Counted from the first letter of the stretch, positions 42,535 to 53,130 are shown. The stretch is 62,290 nucleotides of DNA from Verrucomicrobiota bacterium (GCA_012517065.1 JAAYVR010000264.1:1-62290), one strand, 5' to 3'. Made by a program: numbers and translations. The notes: a model not told the origin generated them from the sequence alone.

Positions 42535-43455
42535 TCAACTCAGCGTTATCATCAAGGCAACGGCCGATAACGCCGCGCCACCCACCAAAAGTTGTGGAAC
42601 CCGCAGCAACCTCAGCCGCGCCATTACAGATTCGATAATCCCCACCACCATCGCCAAAACGAACATGCACAACACGCCCGACAACGTCCCGCACCACGGC
42701 CCGAAATGCCCCGGCACAATCAGCCCAGAAATCAAAGCTGACATCGCCCACAGCTTCACAGCCCCGCCATACAGAATAAATCCAAAGTCCGGCCCCCCGT
42801 GGTCCAACACCATCACTTCGTGTATCATCGTCAGTTCAAGGTGCGTGTTCGGGTCGTCCACGGGAATCCGCGAATTCTCAGCCAGCAGAACCACAACCAA
42901 CGTCCCAATGACCAACAGCAGGAGCGCCGGCGACGTTCGCCAAACTTCCACGTCAATCCCGGCATAAATCCCGGACAGCGACAGGCTTTCGGTCCGTCTG
43001 ACCAGCGCAGCCAGAGCCAGAAACATTGCCGGCTCCGCCAAAGCTGAAAAAGTCACCTCGCGGCTCGCGCCCATGCCTTCAAAACTCGACCCCGTGTCCA
43101 GCGCACCCAACACCGTCAAGAAGCGCATCAGCCCAAAGCAATAGGCGAACAAGACAAGGTCGCCATCAAACCTGATCAAACCCGGTGCTCCGCCGAATGG
43201 AACAAGTGCCGCTGCCACAATCGCCGCCGCAAGACCCACAGCCGGCCCGGCACGAAACAACCAACCAGTCGTGCGGCTGTACACCGCACCCTTCCGCGCT
43301 AGCTTGGCCAAATCGTAATAGAGCTGAAACAGAGGCTGACCGCGGCGCCCCGCAAACCACGCCTTGGTTCGGTTGATCAAACCGATCAACAACGGCGCAA
43401 AAACAACCGCCAGGAAGAAGTTTATCAACGATTGCATTGAAATGGTCGTGTTCAT
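42535..43455 (-). CDS. HyfC/HycD/NuoH-like membrane subunit
   Basis: A 306-residue membrane protein of the complex I subunit 1 family, which links the soluble redox arm to the membrane. The signature region is present: RRGQPLFQLYYDLAKLARK near residue 38, TGSSFEGMGASREVTFSALAEPA around 122 and AENSRIPVDDPNTHLELTMIHEVMVLDH around 192. The acidic residues of these loops line the quinone or coupling channel in complex I. It lies 40 bp after the HyfB-like gene and 110 bp before the HyfE-like start. Confidence 0.92.
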   Translation of the reverse strand: MNTTISMQSLINFFLAVVFAPLLIGLINRTKAWFAGRRGQPLFQLYYDLAKLARKGAVYSRTTGWLFRAGPAVGLAAAIVAAALVPFGGAPGLIRFDGDLVLFAYCFGLMRFLTVLGALDTGSSFEGMGASREVTFSALAEPAMFLALAALVRRTESLSLSGIYAGIDVEVWRTSPALLLLVIGTLVVVLLAENSRIPVDDPNTHLELTMIHEVMVLDHGGPDFGFILYGGAVKLWAMSALISGLIVPGHFGPWCGTLSGVLCMFVLAMVVGIIESVMARLRLLRVPQLLVGGAALSAVALMITLS

Positions 43456-43495
43456 GTTAGTGTCCGCGCGCGAACCTCTGCAGTTCGCCCGCTTG

Positions 43496-45496
43496 TTAGC
43501 GCGTTTTCCAGACCAACAGCGTCACCAGCGCAATTGCCACATACAGAATGTAAACCTGAAGCCGCCCTTGCTGGAGCCAAAGCAACCTCGAAAACAAAGC
43601 CCCAACCCCGGAAAAAATAGGCCGAAACAAAAATTCCCCCGCCACGTCAGGCGTGTGAGTCTCAAGTTCCGAGTGGCCGGGAAATACGTCATCGATCGCC
43701 ACGGCCTTCCGAGCCGTCCGCAGCACCGGCGAAAATAGCGCTGTCAAAGGTTGTGCGAAGGACGACGCCGTATATTGCATGCGCGCGGTCGGCCGAACAT
43801 ACCCGCAATCCCACGTCACTGCCGTCGAAACACTGCGATGCCTCAGCAAACGCCACCGAACCAGCGCAAATCCCGCCCCAAGCATAATCAGAACAACCCC
43901 GCAGCCGGCAACCAACGTCAGCGGCCGCATCGACGTCGCCAATTGACCTGCCACGCTCGACAATGGAAGCCCGCTGACGCATTCAACCGCAGGAGCCAGA
44001 ACAGACACCACCCATGGCCCAAACAAACCGATCAATGCACATCCAATCGCCAGAAAAAGCATCGGCACACGCATCAATCCAACACATTCATGCGCATGTG
44101 CCGCTTGCTCGCTGCGGGGCTCCCCTTGAAACACAATCCCAAACGCCTTCGCGAAACACGCAGCAGCCAGCCCCCCAATCAGTGCCAGACCAACCACCAC
44201 AGCAAGCATCGGCGCCGCAACCAGGGCGGCCATCGATTTCGCCCCGTTAAACGCACCAAGGTAAATCAAAAGCTCGCTCACAAACCCGTTCAACGGAGGC
44301 AACCCACAAATCGCCGCAGCTCCGACAAAAAACGCAAGGCCTGTCCATGGCATGCTCTTGATCAGGCCACCCAGCCGCTCGATGTTCCTTGTGCCCGTTT
44401 CGTGCAGCACCGCTCCCGCCGCAAGAAACAGCAGCCCCTTGAAAATGGCATGGTTGATGACGTGAAGGAACGCCCCAGAAAAACCGAGCACCACCAGCGC
44501 AGGCAAATCAAAGCTCATTCCGATCAAACCCACCCCAATCCCCGTCCCGATAATCCCTATGTTCTCAACGCTATGGTAAGCAAGCAGCCGTTTGAGGTCA
44601 TGCTGCGCCAAAGCAAACAACACTCCAAAAACACCCGATGTCAGCCCAATCGCCACCATCAGATACCCCCACCACCATACAGGCCTTTCAGCCCATGTCA
44701 GCACACGCACCAATCCGTAAATGCCAGTCTTGATCATCACCCCCGACATGAGAGCCGACACATGGCTCGGCGCAGCCGGATGCGCTTCCGGTAGCCACAC
44801 ATGCACCGGCATGAAACCCGCCTTCGTCCCAAACCCAACCAAAGCAAGAATAAACAACACACTCCCCATGTTCCCACTCAGCAGTTTCAACTCACCAAAA
44901 CGGTCAAAATCAAAACATCCCGCTGCGCGCCCCAACAGAGCAAACATCACAAGCAAAAACGCCGTTCCCAAATGCGTCGCAACAAGATACGTCCATGCCG
45001 CCTCTCGCACCTCGGCACGCTCATTCTCAAACGCAACCAGAAAAAACGAGGCCAGCGACATCGTCTCCCACGCAATCAGGAACAGCACCGCATCCCGCGC
45101 CACCAGCACCATCACCATGCTGGCCGCCAGCAAATTGAAGAAAAACCAACTGACACCCAGCGGCTTCCGGCCACCATATGGCGCGAGATACTCGATGCCA
45201 TACACCGCCGACAAACCGGACATGCCGAAAACCGCCAGCAGAAAAACAGCTGATAGTGCGTCCACCGAAACGTGTAACTCGCCGAGAGGCAACGCCCACG
45301 CCAAACGCAGCGATTCCACACCGCCACTCGACAGAATTCTGGCCGAGCTGACCACACCTAACACCGCGGCTGCCACCACGCCCCCGGCGCCAACGTATGA
45401 CGCCCATAACCGGCGGCCCCGTATCAGCAACGCCAAAAAGCCACTCGCCAAAAGAATGATGATCCCAGTCAGAATGCCTAACATTTGAATACTCAC
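43496..45496 (-). CDS. HyfB-like proton-antiporter membrane subunit
   Basis: A 666-residue polytopic NuoL/M-type subunit, the largest membrane protein of the complex. Key landmarks: VLFLIAWETMSLASFFLVAFE, TKAGFMPVHVWLPEAHPAAPSHVSALMSGVMIKTGIYG, LAQHDLKRLLAYHSVENIGIIG and HVINHAIFKGLLFLAAGAV. The C-terminal 130 residues form the extra helices and a soluble segment seen in HyfB/HycC. It follows the regulator gene by ten bases and opens the structural part of the operon. Confidence 0.92.
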   Translation of the reverse strand: MSIQMLGILTGIIILLASGFLALLIRGRRLWASYVGAGGVVAAAVLGVVSSARILSSGGVESLRLAWALPLGELHVSVDALSAVFLLAVFGMSGLSAVYGIEYLAPYGGRKPLGVSWFFFNLLAASMVMVLVARDAVLFLIAWETMSLASFFLVAFENERAEVREAAWTYLVATHLGTAFLLVMFALLGRAAGCFDFDRFGELKLLSGNMGSVLFILALVGFGTKAGFMPVHVWLPEAHPAAPSHVSALMSGVMIKTGIYGLVRVLTWAERPVWWWGYLMVAIGLTSGVFGVLFALAQHDLKRLLAYHSVENIGIIGTGIGVGLIGMSFDLPALVVLGFSGAFLHVINHAIFKGLLFLAAGAVLHETGTRNIERLGGLIKSMPWTGLAFFVGAAAICGLPPLNGFVSELLIYLGAFNGAKSMAALVAAPMLAVVVGLALIGGLAAACFAKAFGIVFQGEPRSEQAAHAHECVGLMRVPMLFLAIGCALIGLFGPWVVSVLAPAVECVSGLPLSSVAGQLATSMRPLTLVAGCGVVLIMLGAGFALVRWRLLRHRSVSTAVTWDCGYVRPTARMQYTASSFAQPLTALFSPVLRTARKAVAIDDVFPGHSELETHTPDVAGEFLFRPIFSGVGALFSRLLWLQQGRLQVYILYVAIALVTLLVWKTR

Positions 45497-45505
45497 TTTG
45501 ATGTG

Positions 45506-46189
45506 TCAGGAGCGGGACTGCAGACCGGCGTCAATACGCTTCGCCTCAGCCATTATCTCCTCCCGTGAACTCTGCCCGCAAATAGCGTCCTTAAAGCCCC
45601 TATCCCGTAGTGCAAAAGCCAGCCTCGACAGCAAATGCAAATGCCCGCGCACGGTCGGACTGATAAGCGAAAAAAGCGCGCGCACCGGTTGCCCGTCAAT
45701 CGCGCCGAAATCAACCGGCTTCTCCAGAAAACAGAGAGTGATCATCGGCCGCGGTACATGAAGCACAATCGGATTCCGCACGTGCGGAATCGCTATGCCG
45801 TCGCCAATCCCCGTCGAGCCGAGATTCTCACGTGCCAATAGGACTTGAAACAAAAACTCGCGGTCAACTTCCTCGGGCAAGCGCATGCTCTCAACAACTT
45901 GGCGTAACACAGACTCCCGATCCACCCCGCCAACCCGATAATGAATCCCCCCTGCTTGCAACGCTTCAGCAAGCCCCGGCAAAGGCACCCCCAAGCTTTC
46001 CTGTTCGTTGAATATCTCAGCAGAGACCTTGATCCGACGCGCACTTGCCCATTCAAGCAGCTCGGCTCGATTGAACCGGTACTGCTGATTAATCCGATAA
46101 GCCGGCAGATTACCTTGTTCGACCCAACGGTAAACTGTCTTCTCAGACACAGACAACAGTTTTGCTACATCACGGACACAGAGTTCCAT
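45506..46189 (-). CDS. Helix-turn-helix protein fused to a PTS EIIA (fructose/mannitol-type) domain
   Basis: A 227-residue regulator. Residues 1-55 form an excisionase/MerR-like DNA-binding domain: MELCVRDVAKLLSVSEKTVYRWVEQ then LPAYRINQQYRFNRAEL. Residues about 75-225 are a PTS_EIIA_2 domain with the phosphorylatable histidine H136 in IAIPHVRNP. This joins a phosphorylation-sensing module of the nitrogen-PTS type to a DNA-binding head. It is the first gene of the hydrogenase-related operon, ten bases from the HyfB-like gene, and probably sets its expression or activity in response to PTS state. No EI or HPr gene is in the window. Confidence 0.9.
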   Translation of the reverse strand: MELCVRDVAKLLSVSEKTVYRWVEQGNLPAYRINQQYRFNRAELLEWASARRIKVSAEIFNEQESLGVPLPGLAEALQAGGIHYRVGGVDRESVLRQVVESMRLPEEVDREFLFQVLLARENLGSTGIGDGIAIPHVRNPIVLHVPRPMITLCFLEKPVDFGAIDGQPVRALFSLISPTVRGHLHLLSRLAFALRDRGFKDAICGQSSREEIMAEAKRIDAGLQSRS

Positions 46190-46379
46190 TTGTTCTCACC
46201 GCGTGACAGATATTCTTTGAATGTGCACGACGCGAGAAGGATGTTCACCGCTATAGATTATTGTCAAGCTTTCGATCTCAGCGCGTAAGCCATTCGCTCA
46301 CCTCACCGCGATCACGCTTTGCCTCTCTTGATCTCGCAAGGCCCTGAGATTGTGTGGCTAAAGGCCGAATTCTGAAGCT

Positions 46380-46620
46380 CTGGCCGCTGATTCCAATGGT
46401 TTCACACGCGCTGCCGCGGATGCAGTGGGCATTGGTAGGCGCGAAGCGCTTGGAGTGCGGCAGCTTGCTGCCGCTTTGTCTTCATGCCCAAACAACGTGT
46501 CTGTCCCCATATCGGCATACGTGGGGTTCCCACAGACTTCGGCAACCTCGGATTGTAAAACGGGATAGCATAAGGGCTATGTCCGAATCCGCCCGGCAAA
46601 ACCCAAACAACGTGCCTGTC
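46380..46620. repeat. Composite dispersed repeat, partial inverted copy
   Basis: In reverse orientation: hairpin GCGGCAGCTTGCTGCCGC (46457-46474), AACAACGTGTCTGTCCCC (46494), and AACAACGTGCCTGTCACC (46607), linked by a degenerate form of the GGCAAAACCCAAAC block. This occupies most of the 46190-46866 gap, in which no gene is seen. The promoter of the hydrogenase-related operon must lie at its left end. Confidence 0.8.
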
Positions 46621-46866
46621 ACCCTATTTGCGTTCTCGTTGGATGTGCGCCAGTGGCAGGCGGCTTGTACTGGAGTAATCCGTTGGCCGAAGCGTTCGGC
46701 TGCCAATGGAGGAAGTGGCCCCGGAGCAGGACCGTTCTAGCGACGCAGGCAATGGGCCGTGAGCGTTGACGACCAGTTGGGCACTACGGCACCGCACGCA
46801 TGGCTGGTCTGGGGTGTGGCCTCGGCAGAAACATGCGCGCCAAAATTTCTCGGAGAAAAAGCCAGG

Positions 46867-47952
46867 TCAGATCTCCCGGCGGGGTGCGCCCTGTTTCAAC
46901 AATTCGCGTTGCCACGGCAGCAACATTGGCGCATTTGCCTCCCAGTCCTGGGCAAGGGCTATGAGCGTTGCCCGGCTGGCAATGAGGGCGGGGTCCAGCT
47001 TGAGCTTTTCCGCGTGCCGATCGCGTATGCTTCGGAGCCTGGCAAGCCGCACCTTCTCGGCGGGTGTTTGTCGGCGGCCCAGATTCACAATTGGCTGTGG
47101 AAGCTGGCTGTCCGGGATTGACATTGCTTTGTTGACCGCGGCAAGGAGGGCGGCCCGACGCCGCGGTGAGAATCTTGCAGGAATGAGTTGGTCAAGCGCG
47201 AGGTGTGCCGCAGCGGACTCTGCTATTGATATGAGGGTGTCATGTCGAAGCACGAAGAACGGCGGCCGGTTTGCGGAGCGGGCCTCATGTTCACGCCATT
47301 CCCACACTGCGCGCAAGACTGCCAGAGCCCGCGGACCAAGACGCGTTGACCCTTTGATCCGCCACGGTTCGTCGTCGGTGTGAGCCTGTGGACGGCTGCA
47401 ATCGCGCACAAGCTGATCGCAGAGCTGAGCGTGCCAGTCGATTCTTCCTTTTGCTTCGAGTTGACGGCGCAACAGGTCGGCGAGCGGCTGCAGGTACTTT
47501 GTATCGGAAATTGCGTAAGCGATCATTCTGCGGGTGAGCGGTCGCATCGCCCAGTTGGCCTTTTGTGGCGCTTTGTCCATGTGCACGCCGAAGAACTTCG
47601 CCACAAGATCGGACAAGCTGAACTTCGGGATGCCCAGCAATCTTGCGGCGAACATGGTGTCAAACACCCGTTTGGGCACAAACTCGTAAGTCATGTAGAG
47701 CATCCGAAGATCGTAATCTGCTCCGTGCATGATGATTTCCCTGTCTTTGAGGGCCGACCAGAGCGTTGACAGATCGAGGCCAGCCAGAGGATCAACCAGC
47801 ACATCTTCTCCCGGTATGCTGAATTGGATCAAACAGAGCTTTTGTGGGTATGCGTGCAGGCTGTCGGCTTCGGTGTCCATGGAAACCCACGGCGCAGCTC
47901 GCAATCGGAAAACAAGAGCAGCAAGTTCTTTCGCGTTGTCGATCAAAGCCAC
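46867..47952 (-). CDS. rnd: Ribonuclease D-like 3'-5' exonuclease
   Basis: A 361-residue exoribonuclease of the DEDDy family, active in 3' trimming of tRNA and other RNAs in model bacteria. The catalytic acids are D26 and E28 in SMDTEAD, D81 in HGADYDLRML, and the tyrosine-aspartate motif YAISDTKYL near 167. An HRDC-like helical domain follows (about 210-290), with LRAVWEWREHEARSANRPPFFVLRHDTLI. The start ATG at 47952 gives MALIDNAKELA, typical of the family. The gene is alone, on the minus strand. Confidence 0.93.
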   Translation of the reverse strand: MALIDNAKELAALVFRLRAAPWVSMDTEADSLHAYPQKLCLIQFSIPGEDVLVDPLAGLDLSTLWSALKDREIIMHGADYDLRMLYMTYEFVPKRVFDTMFAARLLGIPKFSLSDLVAKFFGVHMDKAPQKANWAMRPLTRRMIAYAISDTKYLQPLADLLRRQLEAKGRIDWHAQLCDQLVRDCSRPQAHTDDEPWRIKGSTRLGPRALAVLRAVWEWREHEARSANRPPFFVLRHDTLISIAESAAAHLALDQLIPARFSPRRRAALLAAVNKAMSIPDSQLPQPIVNLGRRQTPAEKVRLARLRSIRDRHAEKLKLDPALIASRATLIALAQDWEANAPMLLPWQRELLKQGAPRREI

Positions 47953-48164
47953 TGCCGATGAGCTTGCCTAATATGCGTTGTTGAGAAAAGGTAAAAAGTC
48001 TGGACAACATGTCTCACAGGCCTTATACATGGGCTTGAAATGCACGTTCGGCCGGCAAATCGGATCGGTTTGATCGTTGCTCCCCGACAAGGCGGGGGGG
48101 CTGCTCGAGTCAACCTCGCCTCTGGCCGAGTTCAACCCAAAGCCAACTAATAGAAAGACACCAT

Positions 48165-51100
48165 ATGAACAGAGATACAAAATCCCGCTGTTTGGCCACG
48201 TCCGCAATCCTTGCGGTTGCTTTCGTTGCTGGAAGCAACGCCATCGGCGTGGGCGCAGACTATCAATCCACTGTTCTCGCCAATAACCCACTTTATTATT
48301 GGCGACTGAACGAGACCACCCAGCCGCCGGCGGCTGATGTCGCCCACAACTTGGGAACACTTGGCAACGCGGCCGACGGTTTTTATTCGCCCGACGCCAC
48401 ACACGAGTACTTTGGCGCTTTGGCTGGCAGCCCGGATACAGCGGCAGCGTTTCAATCGGGCGCGCGGGTGAGCGTGCCATACAATCCCGCTTTGAACCCG
48501 AACAGCCCGTTCACAGTTGAATGCTGGGCATACAAGTTCGAAGGTTCAGGATATCCGCTGGGTGTGTTTTCATCGATTCAATACATCGGCGGCGCTGAAC
48601 GCCGCGGCTGGCTCATATACGCAATGGCAGTTCAGGGTTGGCGACGGGAGCGGTTACGTGGCAACTGCCGCTGGCGGCACAGCCAACGTTGGCGAATGGT
48701 ATCATCTTGTTGGTGTCTATGACGGCGCCAATGCCATCCTGTACGTCAACGGTGTCGAGGTGGCAAAGGTGGCAATATCACGCCCGTTTGTTCCCAATCC
48801 GATGCTTCCTACTGAAATTGGGACAGCCAGTGCTTTCGGTCGGCACTTCTCTGGCGTAGTCGATGAAGCTGCGATTTATCCAGCGGTTTTGTCTCCCGCT
48901 GAGATTCTCGCTCATTATCAGAACGGCATAAACCCATCACCGGCCACACCTTACAATCAGCTCGTCTTGGCGCAGAACCCGCTCGGTTATTGGCGGCTGA
49001 ATGAGCCGGCTTCACCGCCTCCCGGCAGTTTGCCTGCCGCTGCAAATCTTGGCAGTGCCGGAGCAGCGGGCAACGGCTCATATAATCCCGGGATGCAAGC
49101 CGGTGCACCTGGAGCCACGTTTACTGGATTTGGGGCGGACAACAAAGCCGCTGCGTTCAATGGCATCATTGGGCACGTGTCAACGCCGGCTCAGCTCAAC
49201 GACATGGCCCAATTCACAGTAATGGGGTGGATCAAACGCGGCACGGCACACAGCACGCGTGGCGGGTATTTCGGCCAAAACGATTTGCTCGAAATCGGTG
49301 ATGCGGATGGAGCGCAAAACATCGAGGTTTGGGTTAACGCTTACGGAACCAACATGAAAATCCCTTACCCGTTCAGGGATGACGAGTGGGGTTTTCTGGC
49401 AATTGTTGGTGATGGCACCAAGACTGTCATGTACGCAAACGGCGAAGTCGTTGCCACCCTCGCGGGCAATGCACCCACCTACGGGCTCAGCTCCTACTAC
49501 TTCAACATCGGCGGCGGCGGAATATTCAATGCCACAGGCGATGTTTTCCTCGGCAGTATTGACGAGGTGGCTGTTTTCGACAGGGCGCTGACCGAGCAAC
49601 AGATCAAAGAGATTTTCAATTCCGCCGGCATACCGCCATTCATCCTCCAGCAGCCTGCAGCTCCTGCGGGGACTATCTATCAAGGCAATCCTGTCACACT
49701 CAAGGTCACTGCGGCGGGCACCGCTCCGTTGTCTTACCAATGGCGAAAGAACGGCGCCGATTTGCCCGGCAAGACCTCGGCTGAACTGGTGTTCACACAA
49801 ATCATGGCTGCAGACGCCGGCACTTACGATGTTGTCGTCAGCAACGCTTACGGCTCCGTCACAAGCGATCCCGTGACCATCACAGTTCAGACCGACACCG
49901 TTGCGCCTGTGTTGATGTACGCGACCGGCAATGCAACGTTCAACGGAGTGCGCGTCTGGTTCTCTGAGCCGGTTGATCCGGTAACAGCCCAAGACAAGGC
50001 AAATTATCAGCTCTCTGGCGGGCTGACGGTCTTGTCAGCCACACTCCACGCCCCGGCGGGAAGCCCCGGCGACAACATTGTCGATTTGGTTACCTCGGCT
50101 CAGACTCCGGGCACAATGTACACACTCACGGTTAACAACGTAAAAGATCAAGCTTTCCCGGCCAACACAATCGCCCCTAACAGCAGCGTCGAGTTCAGCA
50201 GTTGGGTGTTGGTCCGCGGCATGCTCAAGTTCGAAACGTGGAGCGGCCTTTCAACTACAGACAATTCACTGGCCAACACGTTGTTGAAAGACCCGCGGTT
50301 CCCGAATTCGCCGACCTTCGTCAGCGTGACTCCGAGCTTCTCGAGCCGGCCGGTGTACCCGGATGATTCGCACGAAGGTTACGGCGGCAAAATGTCCGGT
50401 TACATTTTACCGACTGAAACCGGGGATTACAGGTTCTTCCTCTACAGCGATGATTCGTCGCGGTTGTACCTGAGCACTGACAGCGATCCCAAGAACGCCG
50501 TATTGATCGCTGAGGAAACCGATTGTTGCGACGTGTATCAGGAACCCGGCATTGCCAATGACGACGGTGTCACCTATCCAACAAGCGAGCCTGTCCATCT
50601 CGAAGCAGGCAAACGCTATTACGTCGAAGCAATCTGGAAGGAAGGAACCGGCGGCGATTATTGTCATGTCGCATGGCGCAACGAAAACGATTATACACCC
50701 GCCAATGAGTTGTCTCCAATCCCGAGCGATTACCTCGGCATGATTGTTGATCCGAACGTTGAACTGAAGTTCACCAAACAACCGACTGATCAAGTGGCCG
50801 TGTTGCCATCACCGGGCGTCGAATTCTTCGCGCGCGATTTCAACGCAAACGACGGAGGGTTCACGGTCGAAAACACAGACCCTGCACCGCCCGGCCCGTT
50901 CTTCTATGACAGCGTGAACGGCCAATGGACTGCCGATGGCGCCGAATCCGGCTGCACTGGTCCGTATAACTCGCGCCTCAGCAGCCCGGCCATCACATTG
51001 CCAAACGCTGGCATGGTGACTCTTACTTTCAGTCACCGATATTCGTTCGAGACACCGCTGTGGGACTGCGGAATCGTCCGGATCAGTGTCAATGGCGGCG

Positions 51101-52335
51101 AATTCACTTACGTGCCCGCTGATAATTTCATGCTCAACGGCTACGCCGAAGGCGCGATTATCGGCAACGGCATCGCCATAGGACTGAGAGGCTTCAACGG
51201 GGATTCCCCGGGTTATGCTGACGGTGAGTTCATCACCAGCAAAGCCATGCTGGGAACATTCAACAAGAACGACAAACTCGTTGTTCAATTCGTCGGTGCA
51301 TGGGACGATTGCACAACCGCTTCTGTCCCCGGCTGGGTGATCGACAGCGTGAGCCTCCAGATTGTGCCCATGATCATCCAAGACTTCAGCAAGGACAACG
51401 GCGGTTTCACGGTCGAGAATACCACGCCCGCACCTCCGGGGCCATGGGTGTACAACGCAACAGCCGGACAATGGGCCGCTGACGGCGGCGAGGACGCCTG
51501 CACCGGTCCTTACAACTCGAAACTGACAAGCCCGGCTTACGTCGTCCCTGTAAGCGACGAAGTCACCCTGAGCTTCACACACAGGTACTCGTTCGAGAGC
51601 GACCTGTGGGATGGCGGCCAGGTGCGAATCAGTGTCAACGGCGGTCCGTTCACGCCGGTGTCGCCTGATAACTTCACAGCCAACGGTTACGCCGAAGGGC
51701 TCATCCAGGGCAGCGGTATCCTGAACGGTCAACGCGCGTTCAACGGCGATTCACCCGGATACGCATCCGGGCAGTTCATCACCAGCTCGGTAATCCTTGG
51801 CAAGTTCAATCAGAACGACACCATCGCAATCCAGTTCGTGGGCGCATGGGACGATTGTTCGACCGGCAGCAAGCCAGGCTGGGTCATCAAGAGCCTCCAG
51901 TTGGCGTTTGGCAAGGCTGCGCAGGCCGTTACGTTCACCTCAGAGGCGACAGCGACTCTGCGCGGTGAACCTCAAGCTGTATCTTATCAATGGCAGCGAA
52001 ACGATGGCGCCGGCTGGGCAGACATTCCTTTCGCCGACGATCCATCGTATCGGTTCTTCCCGAAACCCGAAGACTTCGACGCCAAGTTCCGCGTCGTGGC
52101 TTACGTTCCAGGGAAGAGCATCACAAGCAACGAGGTTAAACTCCTGACCGAGCAGGTCGAGCAGCCGACCATCTCGATCGCGAAATCGAATCAGGGGGTT
52201 GTCATCACGTTCACTGGAACGCTGCAATCCTCGACCTCAGTAGCCGGTGGTTACACTGATGTGCCGGGTGCCACAAGCCCGTACGTGGTGAGTAATCCAA
52301 CTGGCACAGTGTTCTTCCGGAGCGTTGTCAAATAA
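48165..52335 (+). pseudogene. Large secreted LamG/Ig/PA14 protein interrupted by a frameshift
   Basis: One gene read in two frames. The first (48165-48722) starts with a signal peptide and enters a LamG-like domain, then loses homology after about ERRGWLIYA. The second (open from 48517 to 52335) resumes the same LamG domain at about WQFRVGDGSGYVATAAGG. A +1 change lies near 48615-48640. It may be a read error, a real mutation or, less likely, recoding. Downstream: a second LamG domain, an Ig-like domain (QWRKNGADLPGKTSAELVF), an SbsA-like Ig domain, a PA14 domain (GYILPTETGDYRFFLYSDDS) and two tandem jelly-roll repeats (each FTVENT...PPGP and FNGDSPGYA). It is probably a cell-surface or polysaccharide-binding protein. 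No PEP-CTERM tail is seen. Confidence 0.85.
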
Positions 52336-52388
52336 CGCCGCACGGAACCGCTCGGGAGAATAAGGCTCTCGGGCGACAAGCTCATCGC

Positions 52389-52424
52389 GAGACCGGGAAG
52401 TGCTACTTCCCGGTCTCTTTTTTT
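52389..52424 (+). terminator. Rho-independent terminator after the LamG gene
   Basis: A perfect 12-bp stem (GAGACCGGGAAG and CTTCCCGGTCTC) with loop TGCTA is followed by seven T residues, 53 bp after the stop codon. This is a textbook intrinsic terminator and suggests the gene is, or recently was, expressed. Confidence 0.95.
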
Positions 52425-52429
52425 GGGGA

Positions 52430-52590
52430 TGTCCCCTGCGACTCCGTCGCAACGAAGAGCGCGCTGATCCCAATCGTTTCTCCCCCGCTGCCGCGGATGC
52501 AGTAGCCGTTGGTAGGCGCGAAGCGCTTGGAGTGCGGCAGCTTGCTGCCGCTTTGTTTTCATGCCCAAACAACGTGTCTGTCCCCCTGTA
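52430..52590. repeat. Composite dispersed repeat, partial inverted copy
   Basis: In reverse orientation: CGACTCCGTCGCAACGAAG, the CCCCGCTGCCGCGGATGCAG block, hairpin GCGGCAGCTTGCTGCCGC (52534-52551) and AACAACGTGTCTGTCCCC (52570). The order is the same as in other copies. Confidence 0.82.
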
Positions 52591-52596
52591 GCGTTT

Positions 52597-52871
52597 TGGG
52601 AACACGGCCGTCCTCGGCCGCATCAACCCGACGACCGATCGTACGATCCGTTTCGATCACGCAAATCGTACGGCCGAACATTCACAGGCTGGGTGCGGCC
52701 AAGAATGGCCGCGCTCCTGCCAACGCGGCGGAAAAGCAACGGCGCCGGGAGCGCGGCCGTCCTCGGCCGCATCAACCCTACGACCAATCTTACGACCCGC
52801 TTCGATCACGCAAATCGTACGACCGAACATTCACCGGCTGGGTGCGGCGAAGAATCGCCGCGCTCCTGCCT
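52597..52871. repeat. Tandem direct repeat of about 125-150 bp, two units
   Basis: Unit 1 at 52597-52719 and unit 2 at 52747-52871 share GCGGCCGTCCTCGGCCGCAT-like, TTCGATCACGCAAATCGTACG and GGCTGGGTGCGGC blocks. A third, inverted and diverged copy lies near 15705-15785. The sequence between here and 53130 shows no convincing gene. Confidence 0.85.
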
Positions 52872-53130
52872 GCCGGTCGGCAGGGAAAAACCGCTCGCAC
52901 GGGTCTGTAGAGGAGCCGGTGGGACACCACCGGCTCTATCCGGGTTCGGTGCGCCAAGGACGGCTTGCCTTACCGTACATGAAGCGTTGCATGAGGTGAG
53001 GCGGGCGGTCCGCGCACGCCGAGAATTGCCCAAAGACATCTTGCTTTCGGCTGTCGGTGCTTTGCACGGAAACACTGGACTCAGAGTGCAATCTGGATTC
53101 CAATCTGCCCAGGTGAAAAAATCCTGCCAA

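Noticed and set aside
43751-44794. 347-codon plus-strand ORF
   Set aside because: Lies wholly antisense to the HyfB-like gene, is rich in Pro/His/Gln/Arg from the opposite strand's codon use and matches no family.
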